Origin: an uncultured Sphingobium sp.
Lineage (GTDB): Bacteria; Pseudomonadota; Alphaproteobacteria; Sphingomonadales; Sphingomonadaceae
Assembly (NCBI GenBank): GCA_946885845.1
Contig: CAMPHJ010000045.1
Location: 1-16,312, forward strand
Length of the DNA stretch: 16,312 bases
Direction of reading: 5' to 3'
How positions within the stretch are numbered: position 1 is the stretch's first letter; the number at the start of each line of letters is the position of its first letter. Under the pieces are notes generated by a model. The model did no database searches, was not told the DNA's origin, and was given only the letters and a program-made list of their open reading frames with translations. Positions 1-9,422 of the stretch are shown piece after piece. Both the position numbers and the translations under genes were made by a program.

Positions 1-24
1 AGCCACCGACGCAGACCCTTCGCC

Positions 25-1020
25 TCAGGCGGGGACGAGGCGCCGTTCATAGCGCCAGGTGCCCCAGATCTGCTGAGCCCGGCGCATGGCGGTGCGCATG
101 CGGTTTGCAGGGAGGAGCGTCGGTTCGGCCCCTTTATCCGCCAATTCAGGAGGCAGGTCGTGGAATCCGGCGCTGCGGACGGTGGGTAGGCGTACAGCTT
201 CCCGGCACAAGGCGGTGAAGCGCCGCATGACCCCATGGTTGGGCCGCCGCCGGTCGCGTGACAGCATTTCGAAACTGTGGGTCAGCGCAATGAAAGCGCC
301 ATGCCTGTCCTGCACCGCATGCCTGAGGCCTGCGCGCATTTCTCCAGCGGACATGGCGCATAGCTGGGCGGGGCGGAAGCCGCCGGGGCAGTCGATGATG
401 CCGCTCACCGGCGCTTCCAGCATGCCCAGCTGGCGCGTGATCCCCGTCAGGGCGCGCGCGCCGGTGATGCGGCAACCATGTCCATGATAGGCCGGATTGA
501 CGCTGCTGTCCCAGGCGATGCCCAGCTGCGCCAGAGCGCGCAGCGTATCGTCATTCGCGCCGAAATTGCCCGCGCGGAAGGCGTTGATCGTTGGCGCGCC
601 CGCGGCTTCGAGCCATGTTCGGGCCATGTGCAAAAGGATCAGCTGATCATCGAGCGAAAAGTCGCCGATATTGCGTCCTGTCCGCCCCTGAACCGGGGAA
701 CAGGGTGCGTCGGCCAGCCATTCGCTATGGATATGCAGCTGCACTTCATGCCCCCGCTGAACGATCGCGGAAACGATGGGCTTGAGGAAATCGGGCCCGA
801 ACACCAGCGCGGGCATGGGGTCGAGGAAGAAGACGCCTTTCAGCCCATATTCTTCCAACCGGTCCATCTGCCAGCCGATTCCGTAGCTGCCGCCATGCGC
901 GTCCCCCCAGATCGAGCTGCGGATATTATCATCCAGGCTTATCCCCCGCTGATGCAGCAAGGCGGACAATTCCGTGTCGACGGTGATCAACAAGGCGGTT
1001 GAGGGGTTATCGTTCAACAT
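25..1020 (-). CDS. WalW-like polysaccharide deacetylase family protein
   Basis: A 331-residue protein of the NodB-homology/polysaccharide deacetylase superfamily, resembling the WalW-type branch. Visible motifs are LLITVDTE (about 10-17, metal/catalytic Asp-15), GHEVQLHIHSEW (90-101, metal-binding His cluster H91/H96/H98), FRAGNFG (149-155, the motif-3 arginine region), WDSSV (170-174) and ALTHSFE (245-251, late catalytic-type His-248). Family members remove acetyl groups from cell-surface glycans; the substrate here cannot be read from sequence. There is no signal peptide or membrane segment, so the protein is predicted to be cytoplasmic. The start is chosen because the first motif begins by residue 10. 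No clear Shine-Dalgarno is visible, and a 7-bp hairpin ends 4 nt before the ATG. It lies 71 nt downstream of the flavin reductase on the same strand; cotranscription is possible but uncertain. Confidence 0.82.
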   Translation of the reverse strand: MLNDNPSTALLITVDTELSALLHQRGISLDDNIRSSIWGDAHGGSYGIGWQMDRLEEYGLKGVFFLDPMPALVFGPDFLKPIVSAIVQRGHEVQLHIHSEWLADAPCSPVQGRTGRNIGDFSLDDQLILLHMARTWLEAAGAPTINAFRAGNFGANDDTLRALAQLGIAWDSSVNPAYHGHGCRITGARALTGITRQLGMLEAPVSGIIDCPGGFRPAQLCAMSAGEMRAGLRHAVQDRHGAFIALTHSFEMLSRDRRRPNHGVMRRFTALCREAVRLPTVRSAGFHDLPPELADKGAEPTLLPANRMRTAMRRAQQIWGTWRYERRLVPA

Positions 1021-1024
1021 GATT

Positions 1025-1044
1025 CCGCACCCTAAGCGGTGCGG
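1025..1044. other. Perfect 7-bp hairpin just upstream of the deacetylase start
   Basis: CCGCACC (1025-1031) and GGTGCGG (1038-1044) are exact inverted repeats around a 6-nt loop. The stem ends 4 nt from the deacetylase ATG, where a ribosome-binding site should be. It may limit initiation, or be part of a weak terminator for the upstream gene. No U-run follows it on the minus strand. Confidence 0.5.
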
Positions 1045-1062
1045 TTTAAGGAGCGGTAACTG

Positions 1063-1086
1063 CGCCCCGAAAGAAGAAACGGGGCG
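1063..1086 (-). terminator. GC-rich hairpin after flavin reductase gene, possible weak terminator
   Basis: CGCCCCG (1063-1069) and CGGGGCG (1080-1086) form a perfect 7-bp stem with a 10-nt A-rich loop (on the plus strand), beginning 5 nt past the flavin reductase stop codon on the minus strand. There is no T tract behind it, so it could attenuate transcription or protect the 3' end rather than act as a full intrinsic terminator. Confidence 0.35.
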
Positions 1087-1091
1087 ACGGA

Positions 1092-1586
1092 TCAGACCAG
1101 CGGGTTGAATTCCCCATAGCCGCCCTGGAAGAATAGCAGCGGTTTACCCGGCGTTCCCGCCTCCAGCGCCATGACGCGCCCGACGGCGATATAATGGTCG
1201 CCCGCTTCATGGACCGCGTCCAGGGTACAGTCGATCCAGGCGACCACCCCGTCCAGGATGGGCGAGCCATTGGCCGAGGCACGGTGCGTCACGCCGGAAA
1301 ACCTGTCCTCACCCTTGCCGGAAAGCTGCTGGCAGAGCGGCCTCTGGTCGCTACCCAGCACATTGACGCAGAATTTCCCCGCTCGTTCGATCAACGGCCA
1401 GCTGGTGGACGTCCTGGCAGGGAAAAAGGCGACGAGCGGCGGGTCCAGCGAGACCGAGGTGAAGGAACCAACCACCATGGCGACGGGGGCGCCCTGGTCC
1501 ATGGCCGTCACGACGCAGACGCCGGTCGGATAATGGCCGAGCACGCGGCGGAAGGTTGCACTATCGATCGCCGCTATTTCCGTCAT
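1092..1586 (-). CDS. Flavin reductase family protein (FMN-binding split barrel)
   Basis: A 164-residue protein of the flavin reductase-like FMN-binding family, as in the reductase components of two-component flavin monooxygenases. It shows the typical opening FRRVLGHYPTGVCVVTA, the FMN-contacting SFTSVSLDPPLVAFF stretch, FCVNVLGSDQ, GDHYIAVGRV and a C-terminal FFQGGYGEF. Such enzymes use NAD(P)H to reduce FMN/FAD or hold FMN tightly; the partner oxygenase is not in the window. I chose the ATG at 1586: it has an AGG about 5 nt upstream and the family homology begins right after it. A longer frame reaches 1646 but would overlap the end of maeB and add 20 residues without family features. It starts 25 nt after the maeB stop, so probably shares its transcript. 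Confidence 0.85.
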   Translation of the reverse strand: MTEIAAIDSATFRRVLGHYPTGVCVVTAMDQGAPVAMVVGSFTSVSLDPPLVAFFPARTSTSWPLIERAGKFCVNVLGSDQRPLCQQLSGKGEDRFSGVTHRASANGSPILDGVVAWIDCTLDAVHEAGDHYIAVGRVMALEAGTPGKPLLFFQGGYGEFNPLV

Positions 1587-1611
1587 TGCCACCTGCCTGT
1601 TCCCGTCAGAG

Positions 1612-3873
1612 TTAAAGCGCGACGCCTGCCGAAGCGAGCACCGCAAGCGTCAGAAGTTCCGAAGCGTTGGATGACATCGTCGCGATCTGCACCGATTTGT
1701 CCATGCCGACCAGCATCGGGCCGATGGTGGTGGACCCGCCGATTTCCCGCAGCAGCTTGGCCGAGATATTGGCCGATTGCAGCCCCGGCATCACCAGGAC
1801 ATTGGCCGGACCGGACAGGCGGCTGAACGGGTAGTTTTTCATGACGGTGGGATTGAGCGCCACGTCCGCCGCCATTTCCCCTTCATATTCGAAATCGACT
1901 TCCCGATTGTCGAGCACCTTGATGGCGTCACGCATATTTTCCAGATGCGCGCCGGGCGGATTGCCGAAATTGGAATAGGACAGGAAGGCGACGCGCGGTT
2001 CATGGCCCATGCGGCGAGCGACGGCGGCGGTGCCTTCCGCAATATCGGCCAGTTCGCAAGCCGATGGCCGTTCATTGACCGTCGTATCGGCCAGGAACAC
2101 CGTCTTGTCCTTCGAAATGACGACGTGGATGCCGAACGGCGTGCGGCCCGGCGCTGGGTCCATGACCCGCTTCACTTCGCGCAGGGTCTGGGCGAAAGGC
2201 CGGGTCATGCCGGTGATCATCGCATCGGCGACGCCCATGGTGACCAGCAGAGCGCCAAAGATGTTGCGGTCGCGGTTCACCATGCGCTCGCAATCGCGTC
2301 GCAGATAGCCGCGCCGTTGCAGCCGTTTGTAGAGGGCGTCCACCATGTCGGGCACCAGCGGCGAATTGACGCTGTTGTGCAGTTCAAAGCTTTCAGGGTC
2401 GCGCACGCCCAGGGCCTGCAGCTTTTCGATGACATTCTGCCGCCCGACCAGCACCGGAATGCCATAGCCAAGGTCGCGGAACTGGATGGCGGCGCGCAGC
2501 ACCACTTCTTCTTCGGCTTCGGCGAAAACCACGCGCTTGGGGTTCGCCTTTGCCACTTCATAGGCGGTGGTCAGCACCGAGGTGGTCGGATTGAGACGGC
2601 CCTTGAGCGACTGGCGATATACGGCCATGTCCCCAATCGGCTTTTGAGCGACGCCCGATTCCATCGCCGCCTGCGCGACGGCGGCTGGCACGACTTCCAT
2701 CAGGCGCGGGTCGAAGGGCGCGGGGATGATATAGTCGGGGCCAAAGCTGTGCGAACGGCCATAGGCTTTCGCCACTTCCTCAGGCACCTGTTCGCGCGCC
2801 AGTTCGGCAATGGCGTGCGCGGCGGCGACCTTCATCGGTTCGTTGATCGTCGTCGCCCGCACGTCGAGCGCGCCGCGGAAGATGAACGGGAAGCCCAGGA
2901 CATTGTTGACCTGGTTGGCATAGTCCGACCGTCCGGTGGCGACGATGGCGTCGGGGCGCACCTCCAGCACGTCGGGTGGGGTGATTTCCGGGTCGGGATT
3001 GGCCATGGCGAAGATGATCGGGCGAGGAGCCATGGCCTTGACCATGTCCTGCGATACCGCGCCCGCGACCGACAGGCCCAGGAACACGTCCGCGCCCTTG
3101 ATCGCTTCGCCCAGCGTGCGCGCGTCGGTTTTCACCGCATGCGCCGACTTCCACTGGTTCATGCCTTCGGTACGGCCCTGGTAAATGACGCCCTTGCTGT
3201 CGCACATGATGACATTGTCGTGGGAAACGCCAATCGCCTTGATGAGTTCGGTGCAGGAAATGGAGGCCGCCCCTGCCCCGTTCACCACCACCTTCATGTC
3301 CTTGAGGTCACGGCCGGTCAGCATCGCCGCATTGATGACGCCCGCCGCCGCGATGATCGCCGTGCCATGCTGGTCATCATGAAAGACCGGGATGTTCATC
3401 CGTTCCTTCAGCGTCTGTTCGATGATGAAGCATTCGGGCGCCTTGATATCTTCAAGGTTGATGCCGCCAAAGGTCGGCTCCATCAATTCGACCGCGTCGA
3501 TGAACTTGTCGACATCCTCGGTCTTGAGCTCGATGTCGATCGAGTCCACGTCGGCGAAGCGTTTGAACAGGACCGCCTTGCCTTCCATCACCGGCTTGGA
3601 CGCGAGCGCGCCCAGATTGCCCAGGCCCAGGATCGCCGTGCCGTTGGAGATGACCGCGACCAGATTGCCCTTGGCGGTATAGTCATAGGCGGTCGCCGGG
3701 TCTTCCGCGATGGCGCGCACCGGCACCGCGACGCCGGGGGAATAAGCGAGGCTAAGGTCGCGCTGCGTCGCCATCGGTTTGGACGCGATGATCTCAATCT
3801 TGCCCGGGCGGCCCGTCGAGTGGAAGAACAGCGCCTCGCGCTCTGAAAATTCCACACTCGACTTGTCGGCCAT
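1612..3873 (-). CDS. maeB: NADP-dependent malic enzyme, MaeB type with phosphotransacetylase-like domain
   Basis: A 753-residue hybrid malic enzyme (E. coli MaeB is about 759). It oxidatively decarboxylates malate to pyruvate, making NADPH in the family. Residues 1 to about 420 are the malic enzyme part: [10 protein letters not shown] with the candidate catalytic Tyr-44, EGKAVLFK with Lys-99, the metal-site EDIKAPECF (141-149), FHDDQHGTA (164-172) and the Rossmann motif NGAGAAS (198-204). From about 430 to the end is a phosphate acetyl/butyryl-transferase-like domain ([17 protein letters not shown] through [14 protein letters not shown]), known in this family as non-catalytic and involved in acetyl-CoA regulation. 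The ATG at 3873 fits the MADK start and has a GGATGGG stretch upstream. A longer frame to 4041 would overlap mutS and is rejected. An in-frame ATG at 3885 is the only close alternative. Confidence 0.95.
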   Translation of the reverse strand: MADKSSVEFSEREALFFHSTGRPGKIEIIASKPMATQRDLSLAYSPGVAVPVRAIAEDPATAYDYTAKGNLVAVISNGTAILGLGNLGALASKPVMEGKAVLFKRFADVDSIDIELKTEDVDKFIDAVELMEPTFGGINLEDIKAPECFIIEQTLKERMNIPVFHDDQHGTAIIAAAGVINAAMLTGRDLKDMKVVVNGAGAASISCTELIKAIGVSHDNVIMCDSKGVIYQGRTEGMNQWKSAHAVKTDARTLGEAIKGADVFLGLSVAGAVSQDMVKAMAPRPIIFAMANPDPEITPPDVLEVRPDAIVATGRSDYANQVNNVLGFPFIFRGALDVRATTINEPMKVAAAHAIAELAREQVPEEVAKAYGRSHSFGPDYIIPAPFDPRLMEVVPAAVAQAAMESGVAQKPIGDMAVYRQSLKGRLNPTTSVLTTAYEVAKANPKRVVFAEAEEEVVLRAAIQFRDLGYGIPVLVGRQNVIEKLQALGVRDPESFELHNSVNSPLVPDMVDALYKRLQRRGYLRRDCERMVNRDRNIFGALLVTMGVADAMITGMTRPFAQTLREVKRVMDPAPGRTPFGIHVVISKDKTVFLADTTVNERPSACELADIAEGTAAVARRMGHEPRVAFLSYSNFGNPPGAHLENMRDAIKVLDNREVDFEYEGEMAADVALNPTVMKNYPFSRLSGPANVLVMPGLQSANISAKLLREIGGSTTIGPMLVGMDKSVQIATMSSNASELLTLAVLASAGVAL

Positions 3874-3998
3874 AGTCCCATCCATTCGCTTTTTTACTTC
3901 TAGCGGCCCTAGCGTCATGCCGTGCCTGTGGGCAAGCGCGAGAACGGATTTTTCGCGCTCTTCCCTCAACGGAGCCATGCGGCTATCGGCTGTAGGCG
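3874..3998. promoter_or_regulatory. Divergent maeB/mutS intergenic region
   Basis: This 125-bp gap lies between two divergently transcribed genes, so it must hold promoters for both, unless mutS is read from elsewhere. It carries an inverted repeat AGCGCGA (3935-3941) / TCGCGCT (3953-3959) with an 11-nt spacer, a possible operator or leader hairpin. On the minus strand a TTGCCC followed about 18 nt later by TAGGGC is a poor promoter candidate. I could not pick a convincing -35/-10 pair for mutS. Confidence 0.4.
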
Positions 3999-6650
3999 AT
4001 GCCCACATCGAAGGATCCCGCCCCCTCTCAACCCACGCCAATGATGGCGCAATATCTCGCGCTCAAGGGAGAGGCTCAGGATTGCCTGCTCTTTTACCGG
4101 ATGGGGGATTTTTTCGAACTGTTCTTCGACGATGCGAAGGCGGCGGCGGCCACGCTGGACATCGCGCTCACCAGCCGGGGCGAACATGATGGCGCGCCGA
4201 TCCCGATGTGCGGGGTGCCCGTGCACAGCGCGGAAAACTATCTGGCCCGGCTGATCAAGGCAGGGCATCGCGTCGCCATCGCCGAACAGACCGAAACCCC
4301 CGCCCAAGCCAAGGCGCGCGGGTCCAAGGCGTTGGTCGGACGCGCCATCGTCCGATATGTGACGGCGGGCACGCTGACCGAAGAAACATTGCTCGATTCC
4401 CGGCGCGACAACATGCTGGTGGCGATTTGCCAGACCGGCGGCGAAGGCGCGGGCGAATATGGAATTGCCGCCGCCGACATTTCGACCGGGCGTTTCGAAA
4501 CGCTGATGCTGCGCGCGGGCGACCTGCCCGCTGAACTGGCCCGGCTGCGCCCCAGCGAAATCGTAGTGCCAGAAGGCCTGGGCCTGGACCTGCCCGAAGC
4601 GCATCCCTTCGACCGTGCGGCCTTTTCAAGCGGCCGGGCCGAAGCTGCGATCAAGCGCCTGTTCCGCGTCGTCACGCTGGACGGCTTTGGTCAGTTCTCT
4701 CGCGCGGAACTGTCGGCGATGGGCGGGCTGCTGAGCTATCTGGACCATGCGGGCAAAGGCACCCTGCCCTTCCTGGCGCCGCCCATGCGCAAGGCGAGCG
4801 GGGCGCATGTCGCGATCGATGCGGCAACACGCGAAAGCCTGGAAATCACCGCGACGATGAGCGGCGCGCGCGCGGGCAGCCTGCTGGGCGCGGTCGATCG
4901 CACGGTCACGGGGGCCGGGGCGCGGTTGTTGGCGCAGGATCTTTCCGCGCCATTGATGGACCGAGCCGCGATCGAAGCGCGGCTGGGGCTGGTCCAGCTG
5001 TTCCACGACGATCCGTTGCTGCGCGACCAGTTGCGCGCGGCCCTGCGCGCCCTGCCCGACATTGGGCGGGCACTGGGACGGGTGGCCATCGGTCGGGGCA
5101 GCCCCCGCGATCTGGGGCAATTGCGCGACGGGCTGGGCGAGGCGCGGCTGCTGCGCGAAAGGCTGGCGCGATTGTCCGGCATGCCGCCGCTGCTGGCGCA
5201 ATTGCTGCCCGCGCTGGATGGCCATGGCGCGTTGGTCGATGGCCTTTCGCGCGCGCTGGTGCCCAGTCCGCCGACCGAGACGGCCAGTGGCGGCTATATC
5301 GCCGACGGTTACGATCCCGCCCTGGACGAACTGCGCCGTCTGGCGGGCGACGGACGACGGGCCATCGCGGCGCTGGAGGCGAAATATCGCGAGCAGACCG
5401 GCATCGCCAGCCTGAAAATCCGCCACAATGGCGTGCTGGGCTATCATGTCGAGGTTCCGGCACGGGCAGCCGACCCGTTGATGCAGCCCGACAGCGGCTT
5501 TACCCACCGCCAGACGCTGGCCGGGGTTGTCCGCTTCAATTCGGTGGACCTGCATGAACAGGCCGGGCGCGTGTCGCAGGCAGGCGCACATGCGCTGATT
5601 GCCGAAGCGTCGCATCTGGAAGAACTGATTGCATCCGTGCTGGACCGGAAGGCGGAGATCGCGCTGGCCGCAGAGGCGCTCGCCCGGCTGGACGTCGCCG
5701 CCGCTGTGGCCGAGCGCGCGGCGGAAGGCGGTTGGGCGCGGCCCCATTTCCTGGCCGATGATGGCGAGGGTCCCTGTCTGGAGATTGTCGGCGGTCGCCA
5801 TCCGGTCGTGGAAGATTCGCTGCGCCGCGACGGCCAGCCCTTTATCGCCAACGACTGCCGCCTGGGCGATGCTGACCGGCTCTGGCTCGTCACCGGTCCC
5901 AATATGGGCGGTAAATCGACATTTTTGCGGCAGAATGCGCTGATCGTCCTGCTGGCGCAGGCAGGCGCCTATGTCCCGGCACAGTCGGCGACGCTGACCC
6001 TGGTCGACCGTCTGTTCAGCCGGGTTGGGGCATCGGACAATCTGGCGCGCGGCCGTTCGACCTTCATGGTCGAGATGGTGGAAACCGCCGCGATCCTGTC
6101 CCAGGCGACCGAACGCAGTTTCGTAATCCTGGACGAAGTGGGACGCGGCACGTCGACCTATGACGGTCTGGCGATCGCCTGGGCGGTGGTGGAGGCCGTG
6201 CATGAGATCAATCGTTGCCGCTGCCTGTTCGCGACCCATTATCATGAGCTGACGCGGCTCGCCGAAACGCTGCCGTCCCTGTCGCTCCATCACGTCCGCG
6301 CGCGCGAGTGGAAGGGCGATCTGGTCCTGCTGCACGAAGTGTCCGAAGGCCCGGCGGATCGCAGCTATGGCCTGGCGGTCGCGCGGCTGGCGGGGTTGCC
6401 GACCGCCGTGCTGAAGCGCGCCAAGGATGTCCTGTCCCGACTGGAAGCGGGGAAGGCAAAGACCGGCGGGATCGCCGCGGGGCTGGATGACCTGCCGCTG
6501 TTCGCCGCAGCAGCGGCCCAGGAAGAAGAAAAGGCCGATCCGCTGCGCGCCGCAATCGACGCCATCGACGTGGACGCCCTGTCGCCGCGCGACGCGCTGG
6601 ATCAATTATACCGGCTGAAACAACTGGCCGCAGCGTCGGGCGAGGACTAG
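3999..6650 (+). CDS. mutS: DNA mismatch repair protein MutS
   Basis: An 883-residue MutS (E. coli 853) that recognises mismatches and recruits MutL. The N-terminal mismatch-binding domain has FYRMGDFFELFFDDAK with the conserved Phe-38 and Glu-40 that contact the mispair, then PMCGVPVH and the connector domain. The core/clamp region includes the conserved ATRESLEIT and GYHVEVPA stretches. The ATPase has Walker A GPNMGGKST (633-641), the signature region around SDNLARGRSTFMVEM, Walker B VILDEVGRGTSTYDG with Asp-712/Glu-713, and FATHYHEL. The C-terminus ends with DALSPRDALDQLYRLKQL, the usual tetramerisation helix-turn-helix end. The start is the ATG at 3999; an AGG is close by (spacing short) and the next ATGs (4041/4044) just before the AQYLALK homology are alternatives. 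Stop TAG; glnD begins 9 nt later on the same strand. Confidence 0.97.
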   Translation: MPTSKDPAPSQPTPMMAQYLALKGEAQDCLLFYRMGDFFELFFDDAKAAAATLDIALTSRGEHDGAPIPMCGVPVHSAENYLARLIKAGHRVAIAEQTETPAQAKARGSKALVGRAIVRYVTAGTLTEETLLDSRRDNMLVAICQTGGEGAGEYGIAAADISTGRFETLMLRAGDLPAELARLRPSEIVVPEGLGLDLPEAHPFDRAAFSSGRAEAAIKRLFRVVTLDGFGQFSRAELSAMGGLLSYLDHAGKGTLPFLAPPMRKASGAHVAIDAATRESLEITATMSGARAGSLLGAVDRTVTGAGARLLAQDLSAPLMDRAAIEARLGLVQLFHDDPLLRDQLRAALRALPDIGRALGRVAIGRGSPRDLGQLRDGLGEARLLRERLARLSGMPPLLAQLLPALDGHGALVDGLSRALVPSPPTETASGGYIADGYDPALDELRRLAGDGRRAIAALEAKYREQTGIASLKIRHNGVLGYHVEVPARAADPLMQPDSGFTHRQTLAGVVRFNSVDLHEQAGRVSQAGAHALIAEASHLEELIASVLDRKAEIALAAEALARLDVAAAVAERAAEGGWARPHFLADDGEGPCLEIVGGRHPVVEDSLRRDGQPFIANDCRLGDADRLWLVTGPNMGGKSTFLRQNALIVLLAQAGAYVPAQSATLTLVDRLFSRVGASDNLARGRSTFMVEMVETAAILSQATERSFVILDEVGRGTSTYDGLAIAWAVVEAVHEINRCRCLFATHYHELTRLAETLPSLSLHHVRAREWKGDLVLLHEVSEGPADRSYGLAVARLAGLPTAVLKRAKDVLSRLEAGKAKTGGIAAGLDDLPLFAAAAAQEEEKADPLRAAIDAIDVDALSPRDALDQLYRLKQLAAASGED

Positions 6651-6659
6651 ATTAGAGTC

Positions 6660-9422
6660 ATGGTCATGCAGTTCCCCACATTGGGATCGCGCCGGGCGAT
6701 CATCGACCGCCGCGCTATTTCCGACAGCATCAACGCCCTGGCGCAGGACCATCGAGGCGACACGATGAAGCTGCGCGGATTGATCGTGAAGGAACTGAAA
6801 GGCGCGCTGGACGAAGGTCGGCTGGAAGTTGCCCGTCGGCTTGACGCGAAGCCGACCAAGGGGCGGGAGGCCGTGAGCGCCTTTGCCTTTCTGATCGACC
6901 AGATATTGCGCGTGCTGTACGACGCGACCACCCATCATCTTTATCCCGCCAGCAACCGCAGCACGGGCGAACGGCTGGCCCTGTTGGCCGTGGGCGGATA
7001 TGGCCGGGGCGAAATGGCGCCGCACAGCGACGTCGACATCGCCTTCATCACGCCGTGGAAGCCAACCGGCTGGACCGAGCAGGTCATCGAATCCATGCTC
7101 TATTCGCTGTGGGACCTGGGCCTGAAGGTCGGCCATTCCAGCCGGTCGCTGGACGAAACGATGCGCATGGCCAAATCGGACCTGACCGTGCGCACCGCAT
7201 TGCTGGAGGCGCGCTACATCTGGGGCGATCGCGCCCTTTACGAAGAATCGGCCAAGCGGTTCGACGCCGAAATAATGCAGGGCACGGCCCGCGCATTCGT
7301 CACGGAAAAGCTGGAGGAACGCGACGAGCGCCATCGCCGGATGGGCGACAGCCGCTATGTGGTCGAACCCAATGTCAAGGAAGGCAAAGGCGGGCTGCGC
7401 GACCTGCACACGCTGTTCTGGATCGGCAAATATGTGAACCGCGTCCGGTCCGTCGCGGACCTGGTCGATGTGGGCCTGTTGACGCAGGTCGAACTGCGCC
7501 AGTTCCAGAAGGCAGAGGATTTCCTGTGGGCGGTGCGATGCCATTTGCACATGATCACAGGGCGGGCCGAAGATCGTCTGACATTCGACCTGCAGCTGGA
7601 AACAGCCACGCGCATGCACTTCACCGGACGGCAGGGCCGGTCCGGGGTGGAGCGTTTCATGCGCTATTATTTCCTGAACGCGAAAATCGTCGGCGACCTT
7701 ACCGCCGTGTTCCTGGCGCATCTGGATGACCAGCTGGGCGCGAAGGGCCGCCGTTATATCCCGGCGATGTTCCGCCGCCCCAAGAAGCTGGACGGGTTCG
7801 TGCTGGACCGGGGGCGCCTTGCCCTGCCCGACGACGATTTCTTCAAGGCCGACCCCGTCCGGTTGCTGGAAATATTCGCCGTCGCCGACCGTCACGGGCT
7901 GGCCATCCATCCCAGCGCGATGCGGACGGCCAGCCGGGACGCTGGCCTGATCACCGCGAAGATCAGGCGCGACCCGCGCGCCAATGCCGCATTCATGGAT
8001 GTGCTGACATCGCCCCGCGACCCCGAAACGGTGCTGCGATGGATGAACGAATCCACCGTCTTTGGCCGTTTCGTTCCCGATTTCCGTCGCGTCGTCGCGC
8101 AGATGCAGTTCGACATGTACCATCATTATACGGTCGACGAACACACGATCCGCGCCGTGGGCCTGCTGGCCAAGATTGAAAAGGGCGATCTGGCGCAGGA
8201 TCACCCGCTGATGACCACTCTGATGGGCAAGCTGATTTCGCGGCGAGCGCTGTATGTCGCGGTGTTGCTGCACGACATCGCCAAGGGTCGCGGCGGCGAT
8301 CACAGCGTCCTGGGGGCGGAGGTCGCCGAACATCTGTGCCCGCGCCTGGGCATGACCGCCGCCGAAACGGAAACGGTCGCCTGGCTGGTCCGCTACCATC
8401 TGCTGATGTCGGCCACAGCGTTCAAACGTGACCTGGCCGATTACAAGACGATCCTGGATTTCGTGGAGGTGGTGCAGAGCCCTGAGCGCCTGCGCCTGCT
8501 GCTGTGCCTGACGGTCGTCGATATCCGCGCGGTTGGTCCGGGCGTTTGGAACAGCTGGAAACGGCAATTATTGTCCGACCTATATGAGGCCGCCGAAGAA
8601 GTGCTGCGCCTGGGTCACAAGCAAAAGGGCCGGAGCGAGCGGGTCGCCGCCAAGCAGGAGGCGTTGCGGCAAGCGTTGGGGCTGACGGCAACCGACTTTG
8701 CGGCGCTGGCCAAGCGGCTGCCCGAATCCTACTGGATTGCCGAGCCTGAGGACATATTGATCCACAATGCCCAGCACATACTGGCGTCGACCGGGTCCCA
8801 GCTGTCGATCGCGGCGCAATATTATCCGCAGCGAGGCGCGACCCTGATCACCGTCTATGCCGCCGATCATCCGGGCCTGTTCTACCGCATCGCGGGCGCA
8901 ATCCATCTGGCAGGCGGCAACATCATCGATGCGCGCATCCACACCACGCGCGACGGGGTGGCGATCGACAATTTCCTGGTGCAGGACCCGTTGGGCGGCG
9001 CTTTCCACAGCCCCGACCAACTCACCCGCATCCGCAACGGCATCGAAGACGCCCTGTCGAACCGCCATCGCATGATCACGAGGCTGGAAGCGCGCCCCCT
9101 GCCCCGCACCCGCGCGGAAGCATTTCGCATCGAACCCAATGTGTTGATCGACAACAAGGCGTCGAACCGATTCACCGTGATCGAAGTCAACGCCCGTGAC
9201 CGCCCTGCCCTGCTGTTCAGCCTGGCCAATGCGCTGTTCCAGTCCAAGGTGACTGTCCACAGCGCCCATGTCGCCACCTATGGCGAGCGGGCGGTCGATA
9301 CTTTCTATGTGACCGACCTGCTGGGCGGGAAGATTGAGAGCAAGGGGCGGTTGCAGACGCTGGAGCGCAGGATGCTGGAAGCGGCAGGCGGCGGCGTGAG
9401 CGAAACGCTGGAGCGGGCCTAG
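6660..9422 (+). CDS. glnD: [Protein-PII] uridylyltransferase/uridylyl-removing enzyme
   Basis: A 920-residue GlnD, the glutamine sensor that uridylylates PII proteins under nitrogen limitation and deuridylylates them when glutamine is high. The order of domains is complete: nucleotidyltransferase VGGYGRGEMAPHSDVD (111-126, metal-binding Asp-124/Asp-126), the central helical region with VEPNVKEGKGGLRDLHTLFW, an HD hydrolase domain with LLHDIAKGRGGDHS (His-538/Asp-539), then two ACT domains for glutamine sensing, near 727-805 (LITVYAADHPGLFYRIAGAI) and 838-910 (FTVIEVNARDRPALLFSLANAL). No PII or glutamine synthetase gene is in the window. The start at 6660 has no strong ribosome-binding site; ATG at 6666 is an alternative. 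The 9-nt gap to mutS suggests one operon. Its TAG stop lies inside a CTAG shared with the converging gene. Confidence 0.96.
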   Translation: MVMQFPTLGSRRAIIDRRAISDSINALAQDHRGDTMKLRGLIVKELKGALDEGRLEVARRLDAKPTKGREAVSAFAFLIDQILRVLYDATTHHLYPASNRSTGERLALLAVGGYGRGEMAPHSDVDIAFITPWKPTGWTEQVIESMLYSLWDLGLKVGHSSRSLDETMRMAKSDLTVRTALLEARYIWGDRALYEESAKRFDAEIMQGTARAFVTEKLEERDERHRRMGDSRYVVEPNVKEGKGGLRDLHTLFWIGKYVNRVRSVADLVDVGLLTQVELRQFQKAEDFLWAVRCHLHMITGRAEDRLTFDLQLETATRMHFTGRQGRSGVERFMRYYFLNAKIVGDLTAVFLAHLDDQLGAKGRRYIPAMFRRPKKLDGFVLDRGRLALPDDDFFKADPVRLLEIFAVADRHGLAIHPSAMRTASRDAGLITAKIRRDPRANAAFMDVLTSPRDPETVLRWMNESTVFGRFVPDFRRVVAQMQFDMYHHYTVDEHTIRAVGLLAKIEKGDLAQDHPLMTTLMGKLISRRALYVAVLLHDIAKGRGGDHSVLGAEVAEHLCPRLGMTAAETETVAWLVRYHLLMSATAFKRDLADYKTILDFVEVVQSPERLRLLLCLTVVDIRAVGPGVWNSWKRQLLSDLYEAAEEVLRLGHKQKGRSERVAAKQEALRQALGLTATDFAALAKRLPESYWIAEPEDILIHNAQHILASTGSQLSIAAQYYPQRGATLITVYAADHPGLFYRIAGAIHLAGGNIIDARIHTTRDGVAIDNFLVQDPLGGAFHSPDQLTRIRNGIEDALSNRHRMITRLEARPLPRTRAEAFRIEPNVLIDNKASNRFTVIEVNARDRPALLFSLANALFQSKVTVHSAHVATYGERAVDTFYVTDLLGGKIESKGRLQTLERRMLEAAGGGVSETLERA

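Noticed and set aside
1777..3846. 689-codon plus-strand open frame opposite maeB
   Set aside because: It lies wholly antisense to an intact maeB. Its product is rich in His, Arg, Asp and Gly without any domain, the usual mirror frame in GC-rich genes.
1612..3873. maeB as an unusual gene fusion
   Set aside because: The malic enzyme plus phosphotransacetylase-like layout and the length are normal for MaeB in proteobacteria.
3874..4041. N-terminal extension of maeB to 4041
   Set aside because: It would add 56 residues without homology, run over the mutS start and erase the divergent promoter region.
4626..6605. 659-codon minus-strand frame opposite mutS
   Set aside because: Antisense to a complete MutS; low-complexity Gln/Arg/Ala composition and no recognisable motif.
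6606..8567. 653-codon minus-strand frame opposite glnD
   Set aside because: Antisense to a complete GlnD with all its domains; composition is His/Gln/Arg-rich and without motifs.
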